Shown one piece after another: positions 40,983 through 52,184 of a DNA stretch of 64,000 nucleotides (positions within the stretch are counted from its first letter, which is position 1; each line of letters begins with the position of its first letter). The DNA comes from Marchantia polymorpha subsp. ruderalis (Eukaryota > Streptophyta > Marchantiopsida > Marchantiales > Marchantiaceae). Both the position numbers and the translations under genes were made by a program. The stretch spans positions 22,732,001-22,796,000 of the forward strand of contig AP031354.1 of NCBI GenBank assembly GCA_037833965.1. Reading direction: 5' to 3'. The notes beneath the pieces are model-generated. The model did no database searches. It was not told the DNA's origin and saw only the letters and a program-made list of their open reading frames with translations.

Positions 40983-41262
40983 CCAGCCTTATGTACAAAG
41001 ACAGTCCTTTGCTCAACGTCCATGCCCTCGGGACATTGAAGCGTGAGCAGGTACCTGTACAACTCTGCATATCGGGACTCATGGCCAGCGGACAACTGAA
41101 AAAGTTGTTCGTCCAGGAAGTCATCCACTAGTTCCTCCTCTGTAGGCTGGGTCCACAATCTGGATAAGTAATCTGCGTTTTCGTGGTGCACCCCCTTCCT
41201 GGTCTGTACCGTGTAGGTAAACTCTTGCAGCAACAGCACCAATCTGGCTATCCGACCATCCA
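40983..41262 (-). pseudogene. Decayed pol fragment, RNase H end
   Basis: Continues the fragment at 24533-25445 upstream: GRIARLVLLLQEFTYTVQTRKGVHHENADYLSRL-type sequence to HKAGP. It starts abruptly near 41262 where LTR-type sequence of plus orientation takes over, so only about 1.2 kb of the original pol survives in total. Confidence 0.88.
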
Positions 41263-42112
41263 AGATGATCTCGGAGAACCTCAAAAGATCTCGTAGAATC
41301 CAGGAGTTGGGCGCAACGTCTTGGACAGGCGCCGCCCTAAACGACAGGCTCTGAAGGAGTACCCCTTCGGCGCAAGGCGCGTAATCCGCCTTTGGCGCTG
41401 CGCCTTCGGCGCTAGAGAAATCCTTCAGAATCTGATCAATTTCCAAACGCCTTGACTTGGTTAGGGTTTCGTTGAAAAGAGCTTGACGCGCTGATTCAAA
41501 CGAGCCCAAGAACGCCTGGAACGGATGAGGACTCAAGGAGTTGTGACGGTCGAAAGATACGAAGATCTTCGCCTACGCATAGGCGAGGGAAGTTTGTCCT
41601 ATGCGCGGACAAGAGAAGTTGGCCTCCGCATAGGCGAACTAGGGTTTGACGTCGGCGGGATGTCCGCCGCGAATGCCGCCTACGCATAGGCGGGGAGGAC
41701 TTGCACCTACGCATAGGCGTTTCAGCGTCGGCGGAAAGTCCGCCTTCGGCCCTAGAAATCCGCCTTGAGGTTGGAGCTTGTACAGCGCCTTTGGCGCCAG
41801 CGCATCACGGATGGGCGAGGACCCAACGGAGTAGTAAAATCCGTACGGACTGTACGGACGGAACGGACGAGTGCGCCTTCGGCCGGTCGGGATCACGGGG
41901 ACAAGAGCGCCGACGAAGAGGCGAGAGAAATGGAAAGACTGGACGGAGTCCGTTGACCGCGGTCAATGCCTTCGGTACAGCCGCCTTCGGCGCTGCACCT
42001 ATGGCAAGGAACCTGCGCGGACGAACGTCTGGTGTGCGGACGGAACTCGCCTACGCATAGGCGAGCGCCTACGCACAGGATGATGAAGTTCTGCGCCCGC
42101 GGAAACTCTGCC
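41263..42112 (+). repeat. U3 fragment of an A2-like LTR (plus strand)
   Basis: Matches the upstream part of the A2 LTR at 16328-16880 and, more loosely, of A1 at 10190-10990. It includes the stem-loop module near 41465-41535 and CGCCTACGCATAGGCG palindromes. No gene; it ends near 42112. Confidence 0.7.
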
Positions 42113-42419
42113 GGGGATTGGCCCCACAAAATTTCAGATCCATCCGACTGTCCATCGCAAAGATATGGGCCCCGCCGTTCTGCGTCCCACACTTGACATA
42201 ATCCCGCCAACTTCCGCCATCGGGAATCTTCTGCCACGTGGCACCGAAGTCCCTCGAGCCGAAGGCGGATCTTCCGCCGGCTCCTTTCCTTTCCTGCGCT
42301 ACACCGGAGGTGAGTCTCGCCTATGCGTAGGCGCTCGCCTATGCGCAGGCAGTCTCCGGTCCGCATGGAGTCGCCTATCTATAACAGTCACCCCCGTCGC
42401 TCATAACTCACAGATCCCT
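42113..42419. other. Rearranged LTR debris
   Basis: 42113-42240 matches nothing I recognise. 42260-42370 resembles the minus strand of the LTR-gene linker (KEPAEDP region and palindromes). No gene supported. Confidence 0.5.
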
Positions 42420-43694
42420 GATTGGTTCGAAACGTTCTTGGGCTCGTTGGAACAAGCGGGTTGTGTTCTTTCCAACAAGACCTAACTAAGTCAAACCGTT
42501 AGGAATTGAGAAAGTTATGACGGTTTTACCCTTCCGCCGAAGGCGTTTGCCTATGCATAGGCGTCCTACACGCAGGCCGCCTACTCGCAGGCGTCCTCGT
42601 CCGCGTCCGCGTCGCAAGCCGCCTACTCGCAGGCCGCCTTGGGCCAAAGGCCCCTCTAAATGTTAACGCCGAAGGCCCCTCTATATGTTAACGCCGAAGG
42701 TCTCTCTCCTAACCATGACAGCCGCTTCCGACGCTCATAACTCAGTGACGCCTTATCCGTTTCAAGAGTTTTTGGTCTCGTTGAACTGAGCGTCGCGAGC
42801 TCTTTCCAACAAGACCCTAAATGAGTCAAGTAGTTACGAATTGAGAAAGTTATAAGGGATTCACTCTTCCGCCGAATGCACTCTCCCGCATCGCCGAAGG
42901 CGTTGACCCGAAGGCGAACATCTAGGGCCGAAGGCGGATATTCCGCCGATGGCGAAGTGCCTACGCGCAGGCGAATTCCTTCCGCTGAAGGCGGATTTCC
43001 CGGCGGACTTCCCGCCGACCTCGAACTCCTTCCGCCTATCCGTAGGCGCTCTCCTTCGCATCTTTCGACAGTCACAACTCCCTGCGTCCTCATCCGTTCT
43101 AGGGGTTCGTGAGCTCGTTAGAACAAATGTGTCGAGCTCTTTCCAACAAGACCCTAACCAAGTCAAGACGTTGCGAATTGAAAAAGTTATGAGGGATTCA
43201 CTCTTCCGCCGAATGCACTCTCCCGCATCGCCGAAGGCGTTGACCCGAAGGCGTCTACTGCCGAAGGCGCATCTTCCGGCGGTTCTTCCGCCGAAGGCGT
43301 ACCGCCAAAGTCGCTCTACCGCCGAAGGCCCCCCATCAGTAACTTCCGACACTCATAACTCAGTGGCCTCTGATTCGTTTCACAAGTTCTTGGGCTCGTT
43401 AGAATTAGCGCGTCGAGTTCTTTCCAACAAGACCCGAAGCAACTCAAAGCGTTACGAATTGAAAAAGTTATGAATGATCTACCGCCGAAGGTGCTCGAAG
43501 CGGATCCTGCAGCATGAACCGCCCGTTCCGTCCCAAGCGTCCCACTGTGGCATAAGCCCAAAACCCCTTGACTGTCCTCGATCCTCTTTTTACTCTAGTT
43601 TCGCGTACCGATTACTATTTACAGCTGCTGCCGCGGTACTTACTATTCGAAAATGTTTTAGCTCCGACAAAAAAACAAAAAGTGGGTTACCACA
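42420..43694 (-). repeat. LTR fragment, family C, with expanded U3 module
   Basis: Right end GTGGGTTACCACA as at 703, and 42900-43694 matches 255-703. It carries four copies of the roughly 110-bp stem-loop module (near 42425, 42755, 43095, 43375). Two of them sit in a 337-bp duplication whose copies start at 42856 and 43193. No LTR gene in this piece. Confidence 0.75.
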
Positions 43695-43782
43695 GAAATA
43701 GAACGGCGGGGCATAAAGTTGCACATGGGAACCAGGCCGTTGCCCATCATCGCGGGAACGGCATTGAAGCGGCCTGCGGGCA
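43695..43782. other. 88-bp segment of unknown origin between two LTR ends
   Basis: Lies between a family C LTR start and a family A LTR end. There is no primer site or polypurine tract, so it is target DNA. The minus strand is open throughout (reads from MPAGRFNAVPAMM). I cannot identify it. Confidence 0.5.
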
Positions 43783-46703
43783 TGTAATAACCCACTAAAG
43801 GCTAAAACTGCAATATAGTGGTAGAAAGGTCGAACCCACAGGGACAGAGGAACACACAGGGTACAAAGTGTCACGTTTTAACAGACTATTGAGGAGTTTG
43901 AATTCTCAGGCGACTGTCACTCCCAGAAATACTGCAAGTGTCCACTCGGAGCGCACTCGGAGGTCGCACAGTGCAGCGTAACACACACACACACACACAC
44001 CTGAAACTACAGAAACACAACCCAGAGATCCGTTAGGACCTCTACTTCAAGATTTCAGGGGGAAAGTCTCTCACGAGCACACTCGGCAAAGCTGCGGGCA
44101 GTGACTTCCAACTCCGGCTTTTACAACGCTTCCACTAGCTTGCTGCTAGTGTAGGAAACCCGGTTTGGACTACCTACTTCGGATCGAAGTCACTCAGACG
44201 CGGTGAACAACACTCTCAACTCACAAAACGCGCAGAGAACACAAGTCCACACTGAAGGACTCACTGTGAAACATTCCAGTAACACAACAACAGTCTATTG
44301 AAGAGTTTGAATTCTCAGGCACTTGTCATTCCCAGAAATACTACAGGGGTTACCCTCAAGGCACCTGCTGCAGCGTAACCTGAATTTACAACCAAGGCTT
44401 ACACGAAGTAGCAAAACTTCACTTTGGCATTCAGGGGAAAAATCCCAAGGAGTACAATCAGAAAGAAACACTCGAAGGGGTAGGGGCGAAACTGTTCAAG
44501 TATCTAACTAGTCACTGGCTCTGAGCATCGGCAGTCACCCGCAGGTGCAGATCCGAACTACTCAAGTCTCTAACCAATGTACTAGCTCTGAACATTCGGC
44601 CGCAGGCCTTCAGCTACAAAATGCGGAACGCTAAGTTGTAACTCCTCGTGCGTGGTGACAGAACTCAAGGACACAAACACGCAAAGGAAATGGGTTCCTG
44701 ATCTGCACTTCTGATGGGAAAGAACCCCAGGCAAAACGCCTGGAACTATTTTATACCTTCTAAGTCCTACCTAACACTACACCGCACTACGCTACACGCC
44801 TGCACGGAACCACGCTACACTACACTCCGCGGAACCTGTACTACGTCTCCTGCGCGGCCGACTGCCGCGCACTAACTCCCTACCCTGCCAATCTTCCGCT
44901 CGACTGCGCAGTCCCAAACGCTGCAACGCAGCGGACACCTCCACTTCGAGGGCGGACATGGTATCCTGTGCCTTCGACAGAAAGGCATCGAGCTTCTTTG
45001 CTACCTTCCGCCGACTCCTACTGTCGCCTGACAACAACCCGGCTGCGCGCAATTCAAACTCACGCAGTGTGAGTTTCTCCTGCGCCTTCACTTCCCAGTG
45101 GGCGTAGCCCTTGAGACAGTGGGCGACTCGCCTCGCCGTCTCCACCTTCGTGCGATCCGCCTCCTTCCTGCGATCCTCTTCAATTATCACTAATTGCGAT
45201 TCGGCTTCAGCACGTTGCGCTCTCAATTCGCCACACTCTGACTGTAACCTGCGGATTAACTCTTCATCCGCCTGCCGTGCGAGCCGACATTGTTCCAACA
45301 ACCGCGTCTGTCGCACGAGCTCCTCTGACAAAATCCGATTCTGGGCCTGCTCAGAAATGAGTGCTTCCTTGACCTTCACCTGCTCCTTGGTGAGCTCGTC
45401 CAGTTTCTCATCCTTCATCTTCTCGGAGTGCTTGTAGAATTTCTGATTAAGTTTGTACTGACCCCACAAACAGGCATGCTTCTTCCTCAAGTCCTTCAAC
45501 TCCCGGTCCGCCCTAGCTAGTAGCTTGCTAGTGTGGACTTTAGTGCGAGTCCGCCTGCGCACTAATTCGATGTAGGATCCCGGCTGGAGTGGATCGGCGT
45601 ATTTATCAAATTTGCGATCCAAGTACTTCAGCAACAATATCACCTGCTCAGAGAGCGCCGCCGCCGGCGCTCCAACAATTTCTTCCTCCTCCTCCTCCTC
45701 GGTATCTCCTGCCCCCGACATTGCTTCTGTGGAGCCTCCGTCGTCATCATCCGAGTTAAGGATTTCAGTCGCCATTGATTGCGTTGGCGACTGACCCGAG
45801 TGGGGCTGCACGTCGTCTACAGGTGGTGCCTCCGAAGGCACAGCCGCAGCTTCGCTGCTCCTCACTAAAATGTCCAAGGCGGTGGGTGAATGTGGCCGTG
45901 CTACTACCCCATCGCCCACTTGTCGATCCTCGACTGTATCCTCTTTGCCGCCGACGTCCGCCGCCAAAGGCGATCGAGCGGAGTGTGTCTGCGCAGGGTG
46001 TAATTGCGCATCGCGCACCTGAATTTCGTCCTGCGGACAGGCAGTTCGCTCCTCCGTTAGGTCTTGCTCCTTCGATCGGTCCTGCGCGAAGGCTGTGTCT
46101 GGCCTGTGTGCAGGCGCAAATGCCGGCGCCTTGTCCGCCGCAGGCGCAGCGCCGAAGGCGACATAGCCGGAGGCCGCTCGCCCGATGTCCCTTGGCCCGG
46201 AGGCCCTACCGCCGAAGGCGCATCTACCGGCGGATTACCCGCCGAAGGTGCGGCCTCCCCACGCTCCCAGCTCGCATCTCGTTGACCCGAAGGCCCTGGC
46301 GCCGAAGGCGCAAATCGCGGCGCGTTGTGCGCCGGAGGGTCTGGTCCCGAAGGCCCTTGACCCGTAGACGGATCTTCCGCCGGCTCCTTCCCCTTCCTAC
46401 GTTGAACGGGGGTGAATCCTGCCTGTGCACAGGCGAACTTCTTCTGTCTACGCGTAGGCGTAGGTCCACGTCCGCTTGGGGTCGCCTTTCCGTCGAGGCT
46501 CGCCTGTGCGCAGGCGGAACACCCGTCCGCATCGCACGTGGTAACTCCGGAGGCCCTTGGCCCGTAGGCTGCCTCTCGTCCGTCGAAGGTGCAGCGTGGT
46601 CCGTCGCTCCTGCAGACGTCCGCGCTCCCTCGTTCTTCTTCGGCGACGCACTTCCTTTCTCCGTGGCAATTGTCGCCGTGTCCGCGCTGCTGGCTGGTAA
46701 CAC
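43783..46703 (-). repeat. LTR of family A (minus strand), interrupted by element III
   Basis: Begins with TGTAATAACCC (complement of the LTR end) and proceeds through R/U5 (43783-44791: GT/CA run, 53-bp repeats, TATA on the minus strand at 44747-44755) into the LTR gene. It is cut at 46703 by element III; the remainder should lie beyond the window after the 3' LTR of element III. Confidence 0.85.
44792..46703 (-). pseudogene. LTR gene, partial and frameshifted
   Basis: C-terminal 408 codons are open (44792-46018: acidic run, LLKYLDRKFDKY, coiled coil, basic tail). Upstream the frame shifts twice: near 46030-46060 after MSPSA, and near 46400 where one C is missing after DSPPF relative to the intact copies. 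The N-terminal domain is absent because element III interrupts the gene at 46703. Confidence 0.83.
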
Positions 46704-47949
46704 TGTGGTACCCCACTTTTGGCAATTTTGAGGAAATTAAAACATTTTTTGAAAATTGTACCCTGGCAGCATTGTAAATAGCCTTCGGTACATCAAAACA
46801 GAGTGAATCCGGAAGATCGCGGGGATTCTCGAGGGATCTTGTAGAATCTGGGATTTGGGGTGCAGCAGTAAGGACAGGCACCACCCTCCCTGCGAGCTCT
46901 GCAGTTAGGACCCCTACGTCGCAAGGCGCAAAACCCGCCTTCGGAGGTTGCGTCCGCGGCTGTAGGGAAACCCTCCATAATTAGGTAAACCCTCGGGCGC
47001 CTTGACCAATTTAGGGTCCCGTTGGAAAGAGCTCGACGCACTGATTCCAACGAGTCCAAGAACGCTGGGAACGGATGAGGACTTAGGGAGTTATCACTAT
47101 TGGAAGAAACGGAGGCGGTCGCCTACGGCGGAAGGAGTTCGCCACCGGCGCGAATTCCGCCTACGCGGAGGGGGAATCAAGTTTTGTCCTATGCGCGGAC
47201 GAAGGCGTTCGCCTGTGCACAGGCGAAGTAGGGTTAGGGGAGGCGCGAAGTCCGCCTACGCACAGGCGCTCGCCTGTGCACAGGCGCTTCGGCGTCGGCG
47301 GAAAATCCGCCTTGGGCCCTAGAAATGCGCCTTGTGAGGTAGAAAGTGTACGGCGCCATCCGCGCCAGCGCAGCGCCGCGTACGGCGGAAGAGCCGCCAG
47401 AGTAATCAAATCGGTACGGACCATGAGGACGGGACGGGTGGATGCGCTCTTGGACGGACGGAGTTGCGGCGGCGGAAGCGCCGACGAAGAGACAAGGAAC
47501 GGACAGACTGGACGGAGACGGCTGACCACGGTCAACGCCTTCCGCGCCAGCGCAGCGTCGCGCACGGAATTCGCCTGCGCACAGGCAAACGCCTGTGCAC
47601 AGGAGGATGTTCAAGTTCCGCGCCGTCGGAGCATCCGCCGAGGCTCCTGCCTGCGCACAGGCAGGAGTTGAACTTTTGTCCGACATGCGGACACACGCGT
47701 CAAGGCAGAGGGGGATTGGCCGAGGGGCGGTACGAACAGGTGTACCGCGCAAGGCGGAAAACTCGCCTTCGGCGCTACGCCCCCATGTCCGCGGGGTAAT
47801 ACGCTCGCGGAGTTCAAATCCGCCAATTCGAGCGTGAGAGTTTAATCGACGACGGCGGAGCGTGAAGCCGCGCGTGAGAGCGAAGACCGTTCCAGCGTAC
47901 AGCCGGCGCGGCCATCAAGTGAGACGTTCTTCACGAGCAAGAGCCGACC

Positions 47950-50900
47950 ATGACCTTCGACCGGGCGGCGGAGAACGTCCCATTCTTGAATTCGCGATTC
48001 CAATCTCTTGTGCGCGCTGCGCGCATCCATCTGCTGGCTGCTGAACATTCTCGACGTCGCCGCACAGGAGATTTCTTGTTGATTGAGGGAGAAGTGAGTG
48101 CGCGTGATTTGGAATTGAGGGCAATTAGAGTTTGCCGAGAGAGAAAGAAGCTCGGGCGGTGCGGAAGTAGAATGAGCGGGCGAGCGAACCCCAGGAACGC
48201 AATGACGAGACCGAGCAGATTGCGGATGGTGCCACTTCGCCTACCACAGAACGGGCTACGCGCTTTCGAGGAGCGCTTGATAGCAAGAAAGCTCGATTTC
48301 TTGCTATGGGGATGGAACTACATCTGTGCGAATATGGTGCGCGAGTGGCTAGAGCCACAGGGACCACCCTCGCGCGGATTGCGTCCGCATGTTGATCGGT
48401 GGACAGTCCAAGATTGGGCGCAGGCGTTGGGAAGATGTGCTGGCATGCCAGGGCATCTCCTTTTCGACAGTGAGAGCATCAAGGTGACCAAGCAGGAAGA
48501 GGCGCAATTTGTGGAGCTGTTCAAGACCGGGAGGTCTACCAAGAATGGGTACAGGACCCGTGATTACAAGGATCGATTTCGCCGGACTTTGTCCGCGGCG
48601 CTGATGCAATTACTGCAGCCGCACCGCGCCTGCTACATCACATTGTGGCAGGTCTCTTTTGTGGAGTGCGTCATCGAGGGAACTCCAATTCACTGGGCGA
48701 GCATCCTGCACAGGGTGATGCGACAGCACGCGTTTGAGGAGAAGGGGGGAACTCTAAACCATCTCTCTCCTTTCCTCATCAATTTTTATCGACAGCGGAA
48801 TTGTTTGACAGCGGCGGAGCTTGAACATTTTCCGCCATTGTCCATCGACCATCCCGGGAAGTATGTGCGGGAGAATGAGGTCGACACTGATGCAGAGGAG
48901 TCACCGACTTCTACCCCATCAAGGCGGAGGGACGAAGGGCGACACACACCTGCAGCACGAGTGCCGCGGAAGCGGCGATGGAGGGAAGAGTCCGAAGAGG
49001 AGCAGCATCAAGAACCCTCTGCTCCCATTCAACCGCGGCCGCTGTGCGAGCCATACAGCCGGCCGAAGCAGAAGGCACGCAGACTGGTGTTACCAGCCGA
49101 CAGTGCGGACACGGCGACGATTGCGATGGAGAAAGGAAGTGCGTCGCCAGAGAAGCATGAGGAAGCGCGGACGACCGCAAGAGCAACGGGCCACGCTGCA
49201 ACCTCGACGGGAGAGAGGCCGCCTACGGGCCAAGGGCCTCCGGAGTTACCACGTGCGACGCGGACAGATGTTCCGTTTGCGCACAGACGAGTTTCCGCGG
49301 ACGGACGAGCCTCCGCGGACAGGCGATCACAAGTGGACGTGGATCTACGCTTACGCGTGGGAAGGAGCAGTCCGCCTGTGCACAGGCGCTCACCTGTGCA
49401 CAGGTCGCCTGTGCACAGGACACCTCCGCACGTGCCGCCTGTGCACAGGCAAGAATCACCCCCGTTCCAACGTAGGAAGGGGAAGGAGCCGGCGGAAGAA
49501 CCGCCTACGAGACACCGGCCCTCGGGGCCAGACCCTCCGGCGCACCACGCGCCGCAATTTGCGCCTTCGGCGCAAGGGCCTTCGAGCCAAGGAGATACGA
49601 GCAGGGAGCGTGCGGAGGCCGCACCATCGGCGGGAAGTCCGCCGATAGATGCGCCTTCGGCGGTAGGGCCTATAGGCCAAGGGACATCGGGCGAGCGGCC
49701 CCCGGCCATGTCGCCTTCGGCGATAGATGTCCGCGGCGCTACGCCTGCGGCGGACAAGGCGCCGGCAATTGCGCCTGCGCACGGGCCGGGCACAGCCCCC
49801 ACGGACCGATCAAGGGAGCAGCAGACGGAGGAGCGGAGTGACTGTCCGCGGGATGAAATTTCGATGCGCGATGCGCAATCAAACCCCGCGCAGCCACCCT
49901 CCGCTCGATCGCTTTCGGCGGCGGGCGACGGCGGCAGAGAGGACGCGGTAGGCAACCAACAAGCAAGTGACGGGGATGCCGCACGGGTACATTCGCCTTC
50001 CGCCTTAGACATTTTGGCGACGAGCAGCGAGGCTGCAGCCGTGCCTTCGCAGGCAGCACACGTCGACGACGTGCAGCCCCACTCGGGGCAGTCGCCGACG
50101 CAATCAATGGCGACTGAAATTCTCCACTCAGATGATGACGACGGAGGCTCCACGGAAGAAATGTCAGGAGCAGAAGACACCGAGGAGGAGGAGGAGGAAA
50201 TTGTTGGAGCGCCGGCGGCGGCGCTCTCTGAGCAGGTGATTCCGTTGCTGAGGTACTTGGATCGCAAGGTCGATAAATACGCCGACCCACTCCAGCCGGG
50301 ATCTTACATCGAGTTAGTGCGCAGGCGGACCCGCACTAAAGTCCACACCAGCAAGCTATTAGCTAGAGTGGACCAGGAGTTGAGGGAATTGAAGGAGAAG
50401 CATGCATGCTTGTGGGGTCAGTACAAACTTAATCAGAAATTCTACAAGCACTCCGAGAAGATGAAGGATGAGAAACTGGACGAGCTCACCAAGGAGCAGG
50501 TGAAGGTCAAGGAAGCACTCATTTCTGAGCAGGCCCAGAATCGGATTTTGTCAGAGGAGCTCGTGCGACAGACGCGGTTGTTGGAACAATGTCAGCTCGC
50601 ACGGCAGGCGGATGAAGAGTTAATCCGCAGGTTACAGTCAGAGTGTGGCGAATTGAGAGCGCAACGTGCTGAAGCCGAATCGCAATTAGTGATAATTGAA
50701 GAGGATCGCAGGAAGGAGGCGGATCGCACGAAGGTGGAGACGGCAAGGCGTGTCGCCCACTGTCTCAAGGGCTACGCCCACTGGGAAGTGAAGGCGCAGG
50801 AGAAACTCACACTGCGTGAGTTTGAATTGCGCGCAGCCGGGTTGTTGTCAGGCGACAGTAGGAGTCGGCGGAAGGTAGCAAAGAAGCTCGATGCCTTTCT

Positions 50901-51087
50901 GTCGAAGGCACAGGATACCATGTCCGCCCTCGAAGTGGAGGTGTCCGCGGCGTTGCAGCGTTTGGGACTGCGCAGTCGAGCGGAAGATTGGCAAGGTAGG
51001 GAGTTAGTGCGCGGCAGTCGGCCGCGCAGGAGACGTAGTACAGGTTCCGCGGAGTGTAGTGTAGCGTGGTTCCGTGCAGGCGTGTAG
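47950..51087 (+). CDS. LTR-encoded coiled-coil protein (element III 5' LTR), 1045 aa
   Basis: Intact. N-terminal domain at about 88-312. RVPRKRRW lies at about 337-345. The linker has PVHR repeats, one 5-residue unit (SPVHR) more than element I. Acidic run at about 735-755; EQVIPLLRYLDRK from 761; coiled coil at about 795-930; conserved HWEVKAQEKLTLREFELRA; RPRRRR at 1024-1029. No membrane segment. Downstream, the TATA box of the LTR follows at 51124. Nothing in the sequence gives an enzymatic role. A structural, RNA-binding or regulatory role is conceivable from the coiled coil and basic ends, as inference only. Confidence 0.82.
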   Translation: MTFDRAAENVPFLNSRFQSLVRAARIHLLAAEHSRRRRTGDFLLIEGEVSARDLELRAIRVCRERKKLGRCGSRMSGRANPRNAMTRPSRLRMVPLRLPQNGLRAFEERLIARKLDFLLWGWNYICANMVREWLEPQGPPSRGLRPHVDRWTVQDWAQALGRCAGMPGHLLFDSESIKVTKQEEAQFVELFKTGRSTKNGYRTRDYKDRFRRTLSAALMQLLQPHRACYITLWQVSFVECVIEGTPIHWASILHRVMRQHAFEEKGGTLNHLSPFLINFYRQRNCLTAAELEHFPPLSIDHPGKYVRENEVDTDAEESPTSTPSRRRDEGRHTPAARVPRKRRWREESEEEQHQEPSAPIQPRPLCEPYSRPKQKARRLVLPADSADTATIAMEKGSASPEKHEEARTTARATGHAATSTGERPPTGQGPPELPRATRTDVPFAHRRVSADGRASADRRSQVDVDLRLRVGRSSPPVHRRSPVHRSPVHRTPPHVPPVHRQESPPFQRRKGKEPAEEPPTRHRPSGPDPPAHHAPQFAPSAQGPSSQGDTSRERAEAAPSAGSPPIDAPSAVGPIGQGTSGERPPAMSPSAIDVRGATPAADKAPAIAPAHGPGTAPTDRSREQQTEERSDCPRDEISMRDAQSNPAQPPSARSLSAAGDGGREDAVGNQQASDGDAARVHSPSALDILATSSEAAAVPSQAAHVDDVQPHSGQSPTQSMATEILHSDDDDGGSTEEMSGAEDTEEEEEEIVGAPAAALSEQVIPLLRYLDRKVDKYADPLQPGSYIELVRRRTRTKVHTSKLLARVDQELRELKEKHACLWGQYKLNQKFYKHSEKMKDEKLDELTKEQVKVKEALISEQAQNRILSEELVRQTRLLEQCQLARQADEELIRRLQSECGELRAQRAEAESQLVIIEEDRRKEADRTKVETARRVAHCLKGYAHWEVKAQEKLTLREFELRAAGLLSGDSRSRRKVAKKLDAFLSKAQDTMSALEVEVSAALQRLGLRSRAEDWQGRELVRGSRPRRRRSTGSAECSVAWFRAGV
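49374..49452 (+). repeat. Palindromic CGCCTGTGCACAGGCG cluster inside the LTR gene
   Basis: Successive TGTGCACAGG dyads encode PPVHRRSPVHRSPVHR. Element I (12730-12795) has one 15-bp unit fewer, the solo LTR has the same number as here, and element II has none. The same dyads occur in non-coding U3 (for example 47210-47290), so the motif spreads without regard to coding. Confidence 0.8.
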
Positions 51088-51123
51088 CGTAGTGCAGTGT
51101 AGTGCTAGGTAGGACTTAGAAGG

Positions 51124-51132
51124 TATAAAATA
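51124..51132 (+). promoter_or_regulatory. TATA box of element III 5' LTR
   Basis: TATAAAATA, 36 bp after the LTR-gene stop, with the CCAGGC/GCCTGG hairpin after it; likely promoter of the element III genomic RNA. Confidence 0.75.
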
Positions 51133-52120
51133 GTTCCAGGCGTTTTGCCTGGGGTTCTTTCCCAAACTCCGAAGTATAGATCAGGAACCCATTTCCTTTG
51201 CGTGTTTGTGTCCTTGAGTTCTGTCACCACGCAGGAGGAGTTACAACTTAGCGTTCCGCATTTTGTAGCTGAAGGCCTTCGGCCAAACGTTCAGAGCTAG
51301 TACATTGGTTAGAGACTTGAGTAGTTCGGATCTGCACCTGCGGGTGACTGCCGATGCTCAGAGCCAGTGACTAGTTAGATACTTGAACAGTTTCGCCCCT
51401 ACACCTTCGATTGTTTCTTTCTGATTGTACTCCCTTGGGATTTTTCCCCTGAATGCCAAAGTGAAGTTTTGTTACTTCGTGTAAGCCTTGGTTGTAAATT
51501 CAGGTTACGCTGCAGCAGGTACCTTGAGGGTAACCCCTGTAGTATTTCTGGGAATGACAAGTGCCTGAGAATTCAAACTCTTCAATAGACTGTTGTTGTG
51601 TTACTGGAATGTTTCTCAGTGAGTCCTTCAGTGCGGACCTGTGTTCTCTGCGCGTTTTGTGAGTTGAGAGTGTTGTTCACCGCGTATGAGTGACTTCGAT
51701 CCGAAGTAGGCAGTCCAAACCGGGTTTCCTACACTAGCAGCAAGCTAGTGGAAGTGTTGTAAAAGCCGGAGTTGGAAGTCACTGCCCGCAGCTTTGCCGA
51801 GTGTGCTTGAGGGAGACTTTCCCCCTGAAATCTTGAAGTAGAGGTCCTAACGGATCTCTGGGTTGTGTTTCTGTAGTTTCAGGTGTGTGTGTGTGTGTGT
51901 TACGCTGCACTGTGCGACCTCCGAGTGCGCTCCGAGTGGACACTTGCAGTATTTCTGGGAGTGACAGTCGCCTGAGAATTCAAACTCCTCAATAGTCTGT
52001 TAAAACGTGACACTTTGTACCCTGTGTGTTCCTCTGTCCCTGTGGGTTCGACCTTTCTACCACTATATTGCAGTTTTAGCCTTTAGTGGGTTATTACATA
52101 AGAAGCCGACAACTTCTTTT

Positions 52121-52138
52121 TGGCGCCGCTGCCGGGGA
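52121..52138 (+). promoter_or_regulatory. Primer binding site of element III
   Basis: TGGCGCCGCTGCCGGGGA, 22 nt after the LTR end, tRNA-Asp type. Confidence 0.88.
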
Positions 52139-52184
52139 CAGTTGCGTCAACACCGGGGTTTTTACGAGCAGCCATGCTCGGTGA

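Larger units (their letters stand above)
46704..52098 (+). repeat. 5' LTR of element III, 5395 bp, complete
   Basis: TGTGGTACCCCAC … GTGGGTTATTACA. 46704-47949 is U3 without a supported gene (stem-loop module near 47020-47060, CGCCTGTGCACAGGCG palindromes). The LTR gene follows, then R/U5 at 51088-52098 with TATA box, hairpin, 53-bp repeats and GT run. Confidence 0.92.
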
